Shown: positions 1 through 5,927 of the stretch, piece by piece | Position numbering within the stretch: position 1 is the first letter of the stretch | How the letters are laid out: each line of letters begins with the position of its first letter | The notes under the pieces: model-generated | Told to the model about the DNA's origin: nothing | What the model saw: only the letters and a program-made list of their open reading frames with translations | Database searches by the model: none | Program-made: the position numbers and the translations under genes | From: an uncultured Bacillaceae bacterium | GTDB lineage: Bacteria; Bacillota; Bacilli; Bacillales; Caldibacillaceae | Assembly: GCA_937983015.1 (NCBI GenBank) | Contig: CALKAK010000121.1 | Span: 1 to 7,871 of the forward strand | Length of the DNA: 7,871 nt | Direction of reading: 5' to 3'

Positions 1-124
1 ACATTTATATACTTAATTTGTAGTTCTTAAATAAAATAGGTAAAGAAGCTTGCATATTTTTGTATTCAAATTATTACTGATTTTTGCTAACGAGAACTTC
101 ACTGTATAACGGCCTGTTTATTTT
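1..124. other. AT-rich left edge, nothing recognised
   Basis: I find no gene, RNA or clear hairpin here. It follows the SDR remnant on the minus strand and may contain the mangled last residues of that gene, but I could not align them. Confidence 0.3.
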
Positions 125-328
125 TCAAGTGTCCTTGACAAGTTTCGCTCCATTGATTAAATTCGCTTCATCGGGAGTCAATAATAAAGCTGCATTAACG
201 ATATCTTATGATTTTCCTAGACAACCAAGTGGACCTGAGACAGTATAATGATTTTAATCTTTCGTTCCGATCAGATATGTTTTCAATGGTGCAAAAAAGG
301 AGCCTTAAAAAATTGGATTTACCCGCAT
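125..328 (-). pseudogene. C-terminal remnant of a short-chain dehydrogenase/reductase (SDR)
   Basis: Only the last third of a classical SDR (NAD(P)-dependent oxidoreductase) can be read, in two frames. From 328 downward one frame gives MRVNPI, matching the SDR signature (I)RVN-x-I that precedes the substrate loop, then IENISD and NERLK. Around 240 the reading must shift frame by about two missing bases to continue as PLGCLGKS, then a TAA where SDRs have Glu (GAA to TAA fits), then DIVNAALLLTPDEANLINGAKL, split here as DIVNAALLL and TPDEANLINGAKL. These match the usual 'PLGRLGKPEDI-NAALFLASDEASFINGA' ending, with the usual Arg of PLGRLGK read as Cys. The expected VDGG tail is lost and a TGA follows at 127-125. 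The Rossmann domain and the catalytic Tyr-x-x-x-Lys are absent: only about 190 bases lie between this scrap and tatA, too little for the missing part. Substrate is unknown. I am fairly sure of the SDR fold and sure that it is broken. Confidence 0.72.
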
Positions 329-515
329 TTTTTTGGATTTCACTTTTTAATAGTTTTTACTTTCGTTATACGCGAACCGTTCTTTTAAAATTTCTTGTTA
401 CCCATTTTTTCTTAACCTTTCTTATTTGGATTGAAATTTATGAAATAAGTAAAACGTAAGGGGAGCTATGTAATCCCACTTGCATTAAATGTGTTTTGAA
501 AAAATTTAAGATAAT
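329..515. other. AT-rich stretch without a recognisable gene
   Basis: This stretch lies between the end of the restored tatA frame and the readable SDR remnant. I could not extend SDR similarity into it in any minus-strand frame, although it may be a more decayed part of the same gene. A short possible hairpin (GGGA/TCCC around 464-480) is too weak to call a terminator for tatA. The plus-strand frame open over 208-459 has no recognisable family and lies opposite the SDR remnant. Confidence 0.4.
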
Positions 516-537
516 TCAGCTCTTCTCACTTTTCATT

Positions 538-723
538 TCAATGACTTGTTTTGTTTCTTTTAATGGTTCTTCCACTTCCTCGACCATATTTTTTGTTGAC
601 TTTTTTAAACTCACTCAAAGTTTCTCCAACCGCTCTCCCCAGCTGAGGTAGTTCGGATGGGCCGAAGATGATCAATGCAAGGACGAGTATGATTATCAAG
701 CCCGGTACGCCGATATTCATCAT
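538..723 (-). CDS. tatA: Twin-arginine translocase subunit TatA (tail frameshifted)
   Basis: TatA is the small membrane protein that multimerises with TatC to export folded proteins carrying twin-arginine signals. The 61-residue product has the family layout: a short outside N-terminus, one membrane helix (about residues 5-20, IGVPGLIIILVLALIIF), the FGP hinge (FGPSELPQLG), then the amphipathic helix RAVGETLSEFKK. An AGGAG site lies about 10 bases before ATG 723; a second ATG at 720 is equally possible. The gene starts 18 bases after the alpha-subunit stop and shares its operon. The last ~20 residues (YGRGSGRTIKRNKTSH) are basic and unlike TatA. Dropping one base near 594-607 restores STKNMVEEVEEPLKE and a charged tail ending at 516 (68 aa), a normal TatA end. 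I infer a one-base insertion after the amphipathic helix. Since helix and hinge survive and TatA tails are largely dispensable, some function may persist. TatE/TatB are less likely at this length. Confidence 0.88.
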   Translation of the reverse strand: MMNIGVPGLIIILVLALIIFGPSELPQLGRAVGETLSEFKKVNKKYGRGSGRTIKRNKTSH

Positions 724-741
724 TATTATATTTCACTCCTA

Positions 742-2458
742 TTAAACTAATAATCCATGTCGTTCTTTCAAATATCTAAACATTTCTTCTGTAGCATGAT
801 ACGTCAGTGCACCTGCAGTTAATGTTGGATTGGATACTCCAAAATGAGGAAATGCAGATGCCCCACAAACGAACACATTTTCCTTATCCCTCATTTGTAA
901 ATATTTATTTACCGCAGATGTTTCCGGATCTGATCCCATGATTGCTCCACCTGCGTTGTGTTGAAATGCTAAATGACCAGTATAATGTTCTGGCATTTCA
1001 AAAGGAATTATATGTGTTGCCCGCATCTCACGTAAAATTTCTGCGTGTTTTTCTAATAAGAATTCATGAATACCATGATCATTATCTGAATAATCCCAAG
1101 TAATTCTTATTAAAGGGTCACCATTTTCGTCTGTGTAATTAGGACCTAAATCAAGGTAATGATGTTTGTACGGCATAGTTGCTTTCTGACTAAAAAGTCT
1201 AACATGGCGATTAAAGTAGAATATTGATTGCTTTTTAAATTCTCTGCCCCATTGTGGTATTTCAGCTTCGGTTACATTGACTGTAATAGGTCCTCCACTC
1301 CCTATTAAACGAAGCTCTATATCTCCTCCATGAATGAAATTCAAATTAGAATGATCAAACAATAATCCTGTAAAATCTGTAATTACTGAACCATATGCTC
1401 TCGTTGTTGCATAGAGATTAAATTTTTTATCATCAAACAATCCAATTGTTAATGTAATGTGATGATGATCTGTAAAATTTTTCCCAATGACTCCTGTGCC
1501 GATCACTGGATCATATGGTTTTCCGATTTCTGAAAGCAATAGTAAACGTACGTTATTAAAAGTATAGCTTGTTAGTGCAATTAAATCGGCAGGTTGTTCA
1601 AAATATTCTCCCGATCTAATATCTTGATATAAAACACCTGTTGCTTTTTCACCATCATGCAAAATTCTAGTAACTTTTGCATGAGTCCTTAATCCAAAAT
1701 TTCCTGTTTTTAATGCTGTAGGAATTACAGTCATCAAAGGGTCAGCTTTTGCACCATATTCGCAATAATTTGAACTACAAAATCCACAGTATTGACAAGC
1801 ATTTAAGGTCTCTCCATCTGGATTGGTATATGTTTGTGAAACGGTAGCTGCAGGAATTACAAAAGGATGATAACCAAGCTTTTTGGTTGCCTCCTCAAAC
1901 AATCTCATAGCTGCATGTTTTTTAGAGGGGGATTCGGATATGGATTTGAACGTTCTGGATAATTAGGGTCTGGTTCACCTGATACACCAATAGTTTTTTC
2001 AAACTTGTCATAATACGATTCAATCTCATCATAGGTGATACCCCAGTCCTGAATGGTCATATCTTTGGGAATTTTTTCCTCCCCGTATTTTTCAATTGTT
2101 TTCGTTCGAATTTCAAAATCATAAGGGTAATATCGATGTGTTTGGGCAGCCCAATGACTACCACCACCGCCTATTCCATCACCAATAATTACATCTGTAC
2201 CGTTTCGAATAGGAACGGTTTCTTCTTCTAGAGAATTTTTTACCGTTAAAGTTTCACTAGATATTTTAATTGTTCCATCCCTTCTTGAGATATATCTTAA
2301 TTCATCATGTGTGTATAAATAATCTCTTATATCTTTATTTTTCCTCAATCCAAACCTACTATCTTAAACCCCGCCTTGGATAATTCAGCGGCGACGATTC
2401 CACCCATCCAGCCAACGCCAACATTAACGACATCTACCTTTGGTAATTTTGTTACCAT
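742..2458 (-). pseudogene. GMC-family FAD dehydrogenase, catalytic (alpha) subunit, frameshifted
   Basis: This is the flavoprotein subunit of a membrane-bound sugar or sugar-acid dehydrogenase (gluconate 2-dehydrogenase / FAD-glucose dehydrogenase group). With frames restored it would be about 572 aa, the family's usual size. ATG 2458 follows a GGAGAGGGAG site and opens the dinucleotide fold V-G-V-G-W-M-G-G. Codon 38 is TGA (2347-2345), and one base is missing nearby. The next frame (2348-1905) holds GDGIGGGGSHW, an FAD contact loop, and ends at NPPLKNM, where one C is missing near 1913. The last frame (1908-742) holds a Cys cluster C-x2-C-x2-C-x4-C (1797-1762) and the C-terminal FPHFGVSNPT with the active-site His and Asn. 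No signal peptide is visible, as expected for an alpha subunit exported together with gamma. The exact substrate cannot be read. The gene is much more AT-rich than its neighbours from about 2340 on. It is broken as a single protein; the two long pieces are not separate genes. Confidence 0.9.
1762..1797 (-). other. Four-cysteine motif in the dehydrogenase alpha subunit
   Basis: Seen directly: Cys-x2-Cys-x2-Cys-x4-Cys in the segment NACQYCGFCSSNYCEYGAK of the third alpha-subunit piece. In the related bacterial FAD-glucose dehydrogenase alpha subunits a cysteine cluster binds a [3Fe-4S] centre that relays electrons from FAD. By analogy this would be a cluster site, but the spacing here was compared only from memory, and the host gene is broken. 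Confidence 0.5.
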
Positions 2459-2482
2459 ACTACTCCCTCTCCTACATTCAAT

Positions 2483-3274
2483 TTAGAAATGGTCCGCTAT
2501 ACTCCGCGGTTCTTTATAAACAAATTCTTCAGATTCGACTACATCGATATACGACATGTATGCACCAGGAAATTCTTTCATTTTCCAACCTTCCATATTC
2601 CTATTCCCGCCGTATACAGGATCGCAATAGCACCCTTCGATCGTCAGTTGTCGTAACAAGTTGAAAAACACTGCAGATGAGACATGCTCCTTTTCCACTT
2701 CGCCATTTTCAAATTCTTGTAAAATCGGAATCTGTTCTTCTTCAGTAAGCTCATAAAAGGGTTTGTCATGCCGTTCCAGGATGACCTCATTTAATTTGCT
2801 GATCCCTTGAATCATGATTTCAGCGCTGGTGAGTGGAGTTTCCCCTTCCTGGAATGGCCTTACCATGTAATCATCCGAATTACGTCCCCAAGGTGAAGCC
2901 AGCTGGCGATCGATAAAGAACGGTACACCTAGTTTAATCGACCCGGTCCAAGTTCATCTTCAGGGAAAATGCATACCGTTGCGGCTGCCATTACCTGAAA
3001 ATCTTCTTTTCTCGTGAAAAAGATCATTGCTTCTGAACGGTCGACTTGATCGGTTTCTTCGGAAGCAGGCGGTGCAGATTCCGGGGTTTCTTCACTTTGT
3101 GTGGGAGATTCTGTTTTCGAACGTAAATTTGCTCCTATCAAGCCACCCACACCCCTCCAACGATCAAACCGCCAACTGTCAGGCCGGCTCCTAAATAAAT
3201 CTTCTTCTTGTAAACTTCTTGTTCAGGAAATTATCCTGAACTTCCGGCTGAGTATCTTTCTTCTCTTCCGGCAT
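2483..3274 (-). pseudogene. Dehydrogenase gamma subunit (gluconate 2-dehydrogenase subunit 3 family), three frameshifts
   Basis: This is the small subunit that partners the GMC alpha subunit and, in the family, carries the Tat signal that exports the folded pair. ATG 3274 has a GGAGG site about 10 bases upstream and starts MPEEKKDTQPEVQ. Residues 22-27 read T-R-R-R-F-I, a twin-arginine core, then TAG (3193-3191). Restoring one T in the run at 3193-3195 continues LGAGLTVGGLIVGG, the hydrophobic core. A second shift (one base lost or two gained, about 3143-3158) leads to LIGANLRSK, a Glu/Pro/Ser-rich linker, and DFQVMAAATVCIFPEDELGPG. A third lost base near 2940 leads to LGVPFFIDRQLASPWG and the conserved end (LTEEEQ, VSSAVFFNLLRQLTIEG, DPVYGGNRNMEGWKM, SIADHF). 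Three single losses sum to a whole codon, and the restored length is about 264 aa, normal for the family. It lies 24 bases before the alpha ATG. Clearly a pseudogene of this family. Confidence 0.9.
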
Positions 3275-3989
3275 TTTCTTCCTTCCTCCTTCGTAATTTT
3301 TTATAAGTGAGGTTTGACAAAAATATACTGAACTCGAATAAAAGAATAAGAGGAACGGTGATTAATAAATCGGCAACAAAATCAGGTGGTGTGATGGAAA
3401 CTCCAATGATTACGAGGAGAAAATAGGATACTTTACGCATTTTTTTCAATTTTTGCGGATTGAGGATGTTTAATCGAGTGAGGAAAAGCACGACTACTGG
3501 TAATTCGAATACAAGACTAACGGGGAAGACGATATTAAAATATTGACTGATCCCATATGTTTCAGTGACGCCAATACTTTTATTAATCGCTCCCATGAAC
3601 TGTGCGATCATCGGAAATAAGATAAAAAAGCTAAAGGCCACACCGATTAGAAAAAGAATAAAAGACCATGGAATATAGAAAAACGTTACCCTGGCTTCTT
3701 CCTGGGTTAAACCCGGTCTGATAAACGCCCAGACCTCATATAAGAATACGGGCAACGTGATTAATACCGCTACTAGCAGCGCACATTTGAAATAAATGAG
3801 AAAGCCATCCGTATAACTAAAAACATTCCAACCCACATGTTCTGGCAATATATAGCTACTTATAAAGTGAAAAACCGGTTTCACTGTGACAAAACCAAGG
3901 AATAGAGATACCACGAAGGCGACCGCTACGATAATTAAGCGCTTTCTTAGTTCTGCTAAATGTTCAACGAGTGACATTTCTTTATCCAT
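3231..3989 (-). CDS. tatC: Twin-arginine translocase subunit TatC
   Basis: TatC is the polytopic receptor that recognises twin-arginine signals. The protein (about 252 aa) has the cytosolic opening SLVEHLAELRKRL and six membrane segments (about residues 19-36, 63-88, 104-130, 150-172, 188-203, 210-227). It also has FIRPGLT-x-EE after the second helix, a polar Glu in FPVSLVFELP, and the ITPPDF loop before the last helix. It resembles Bacillus TatCy more than TatCd. Start: GTG 3998, ATG 3995 and ATG 3989 are in frame. I chose 3989 because GGTGA sits 5 bases before it, though the site is modest. The reading frame is undamaged, unlike the genes after it. The 3' end overlaps the gamma gene by 44 bases, giving an atypical tail (NAGREERYSAGSSG) encoded over the gamma start. 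It is first in the tatC-gamma-alpha-tatA array, so its natural client was probably the gamma/alpha dehydrogenase. It may now serve other exports or be idle. Confidence 0.95.
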   Translation of the reverse strand: MDKEMSLVEHLAELRKRLIIVAVAFVVSLFLGFVTVKPVFHFISSYILPEHVGWNVFSYTDGFLIYFKCALLVAVLITLPVFLYEVWAFIRPGLTQEEARVTFFYIPWSFILFLIGVAFSFFILFPMIAQFMGAINKSIGVTETYGISQYFNIVFPVSLVFELPVVVLFLTRLNILNPQKLKKMRKVSYFLLVIIGVSITPPDFVADLLITVPLILLFEFSIFLSNLTYKKLRRRKEENAGREERYSAGSSG

Positions 3990-4021
3990 TGGCATCACCG
4001 GTAACGAGTTAAGATGGTAGT

Positions 4022-4049
4022 TTTATAAATATTTTATTAGGAAGCTAAA
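4022..4049 (-). promoter_or_regulatory. Possible promoter for the tatC array
   Basis: On the minus strand a TATAAA box (4027-4022) lies 16 bases after TTTAGC (4049-4044), about 30 bases before the tatC start and downstream of the fhs terminator. The -10 is good and the -35 is poor. Some promoter is expected here because the terminator isolates tatC from fhs, but this particular choice is weak in an AT-rich stretch. Confidence 0.22.
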
Positions 4050-4109
4050 AATTTTAAGTTTGCATTGTCTGAAACACTATTAACGGTAATAATATCTCGC
4101 TTTTTCAAT

Positions 4110-4143
4110 AAAAAACCCTCTCACTTTTCACCTTGTGAGAGGG
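4110..4143 (-). terminator. Intrinsic terminator of fhs
   Basis: A perfect 9-bp stem (CCCTCTCAC / GTGAGAGGG, 4116-4124 with 4135-4143) around a 10-base loop is followed on the minus strand by six T (4115-4110). It begins 21 bases after the fhs stop. This is a textbook Rho-independent terminator for leftward transcription and separates the folate genes from the tatC array. Confidence 0.92.
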
Positions 4144-4164
4144 CGAAGATTTTTCATCTATTTT

Positions 4165-5844
4165 TTAAAATAAACCGATAATCTTTCCGTCTGCGGTGAT
4201 ATCGATCTGTTCCGCTGCCGGTCGTTTCGGTAATCCCGGCATCGTGAGAATATCTCCGGTGAGAACAACGATAAAACCGGCACCGGCAGAGACATATATA
4301 TCACGAACTGTGACAATGAAGTCCCGGGGACGGCCGATTTTTTTCGGATCGTCGGAAAAGGAATACTGCGTCTTCGCAATACAAACAGGAAGATTACCAA
4401 AGCCCAAATCTTCCAGCTGTTTGATCTGTTTTTTGGCTTTTCCGGTAAGTTCAATCCCTTTTCCGCCATATACTTTTTGAACAACCTTTTCAATTTTTGT
4501 CGCAATGGGATCATCGAGTTCGTACGGGAATGTAAAACGTTCCTTCTGTTCCGCTAAACCGATCACTTTACGAGCGAGTTCCTCACCACCGGCACCACCA
4601 TGGGCCCAAACGGTGCAGGGTACAACAGGAATGCCCAATTCTTCACATTTGTCCTTAACGAACTGTATTTCCGTTTCGGTATCGGTAGGAAAGCGATTGA
4701 TCGCCACAACCGCTGGAACACCGAAGACTTCCCGCATATTTTCCACATGTTTCCATAAATTTGGAAGACCTTTTTCAATCGCTTTCAAATCTTCCCCGTG
4801 ATCCAACTCGTTTTTCGGGACACCACCGTGCATCTTCAACGCCCGGATCGTCGCGACTATCACCGTAGCGTTCGGTCTCAATCCGCTCATCCGGCATTTG
4901 ATATCAAAAAATTTTTCCGCACCAAGATCCGATCCAAATCCCGCTTCGGTAATGACATAATCAGCAAATTTTAATGCCAAGCGCGTAGCGATAACACTAT
5001 TACAGCCATGGGCGATATTGGCAAACGGTCCACCATGGATGAAGGCCGGCGTGTGCTCGAGGGTTTGGACGAGATTCGGTTTGATGGCATCCTTTAAGAG
5101 CGCTGCCATCGCTCCATGGGCTTTTAAATCACCGGCTGTTACCGGCTTATCATCGTATGTATAAGCGACGATGATCTTATTTAATCGTTCTTTTAAATCT
5201 TGCAAGTCTTGGGCAAGACAGAGAATGGCCATGATCTCCGAGGCGACCGTGATCTGGAACCCGTCTTCACGGGGGAATCCGTTCGCTTTACCGTTCAACC
5301 CCGACACGATATAGCGGAGTTGGCGATCATTCATATCGACTGCACGCTTCCAGGTAATTTTGCGTGGGTCAATTCCCAGTTCATTCCCCTGGTGAATATG
5401 GTTGTCGAGCATAGCCGCCAGAAGATTGTTGGCTGCGCCAATCGCATGAAAATCTCCGGTAAAGTGGAGGTTAATGTCTTCCATCGGTACCACTTGTGCA
5501 TGGCCGCCTCCGGCTGCCCCGCCTTTGATACCGAAGACCGGTCCTAAGGAGGGTTCTCTGATAGCGATCGCTGTTTTTATGCCGATACGATTTAAGGCAT
5601 CACCTAAACCGACGGTCACGGTTGTTTTTCCTTCCCCGGCCGGTGTTGGTGTCATTGCCGTAACAAGAATCAGTTTTCCTTCCGGTCGCTCTTCGTAATC
5701 CGGGATTTTGTTCACATTGATCTTCGCCTTAAAATCACCATAAAGTTCGATGGCATCCCGCTTAATCCCGAGTTGTTCTGCGATTTCAACGATCGGTTTT
5801 AGGGTAGCCTGTTGAGAGATTTCTACATCCGATTGCATGTCCAT
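4165..5844 (-). CDS. fhs: Formate-tetrahydrofolate ligase
   Basis: This cytosolic enzyme makes 10-formyl-tetrahydrofolate from formate, tetrahydrofolate and ATP, for purine and formyl-Met synthesis and interconversion with methylene-THF. The 559-aa product is full length for the family. It has the ATP-binding loop TPTPAGEGKTT (residues 65-75), REPSLGPVFGIKGGAAGGG just after it, the NLHFTGDFHAI-x-AANN segment, and EAGFGSDLGAEKFFDIKCR in the middle. Near the C-terminus are SAGAGF and LTGDILTMPGLPKRPAAE. ATG 5844 is preceded at 7 bases by AGAAGGTGG, a good ribosome site; an ATG two codons later (5838) is possible. It lies about 84 bases after gcvPB on the same strand with a hairpin between them, so it is either a separate unit or reached by read-through. 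With GcvP it supplies the folate C1 pool. The frame has no lesions and composition matches gcvPB. Confidence 0.98.
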   Translation of the reverse strand: MDMQSDVEISQQATLKPIVEIAEQLGIKRDAIELYGDFKAKINVNKIPDYEERPEGKLILVTAMTPTPAGEGKTTVTVGLGDALNRIGIKTAIAIREPSLGPVFGIKGGAAGGGHAQVVPMEDINLHFTGDFHAIGAANNLLAAMLDNHIHQGNELGIDPRKITWKRAVDMNDRQLRYIVSGLNGKANGFPREDGFQITVASEIMAILCLAQDLQDLKERLNKIIVAYTYDDKPVTAGDLKAHGAMAALLKDAIKPNLVQTLEHTPAFIHGGPFANIAHGCNSVIATRLALKFADYVITEAGFGSDLGAEKFFDIKCRMSGLRPNATVIVATIRALKMHGGVPKNELDHGEDLKAIEKGLPNLWKHVENMREVFGVPAVVAINRFPTDTETEIQFVKDKCEELGIPVVPCTVWAHGGAGGEELARKVIGLAEQKERFTFPYELDDPIATKIEKVVQKVYGGKGIELTGKAKKQIKQLEDLGFGNLPVCIAKTQYSFSDDPKKIGRPRDFIVTVRDIYVSAGAGFIVVLTGDILTMPGLPKRPAAEQIDITADGKIIGLF

Positions 5845-5876
5845 GTATGTACCACCTTCTATCGTTTAAATATCTG

Positions 5877-5920
5877 TAAAAGCACAGGTTTCCGGACTAA
5901 TGACCGGTGGACCTGTGCTT
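5877..5920 (-). terminator. Probable terminator hairpin between gcvPB and fhs
   Basis: A 10-bp perfect stem (AAGCACAGGT 5880-5889 with ACCTGTGCTT 5911-5920) starts 7 bases after the gcvPB stop. The 21-base loop holds two CCGG blocks that can pair to extend it. On the minus strand the stem runs into only a short T stretch (CTTTTACAG), so termination may be partial. It could also act as a 3' stabilising structure allowing some read-through into fhs. Confidence 0.7.
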
Positions 5921-5927
5921 CAATTTA

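Noticed and set aside
208..459. Open plus-strand frame of 83 codons
   Set aside because: No recognisable family, no convincing ribosome site, and it runs opposite the SDR remnant, whose similarity is specific.
742..1908. The 388-codon GMC piece as an independent gene
   Set aside because: It lacks the FAD-binding N-terminus, its ATG is an internal Met of the family, and the preceding piece joins it after restoring one base.
2345..2347. TGA at alpha codon 38 as selenocysteine or recoded codon
   Set aside because: The family has Arg at this FAD-contact position, no selenocysteine element is seen, and the frame is lost right afterwards.
1905..2348. The 147-codon piece as a separate small gene
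   Set aside because: It is the middle of the same GMC protein, with a TTG start lying in the broken N-terminal junction and no ribosome site.
2483..3274. Programmed ribosomal frameshifting to join the gamma or alpha pieces
   Set aside because: The several shift points differ in sequence, lack a consistent slippery heptamer with a following structure, and alpha also has an in-frame TGA; decay is simpler.
4196..5698. Several open plus-strand frames opposite fhs
   Set aside because: They are antisense shadows of a highly conserved, complete minus-strand gene, with no family resemblance.
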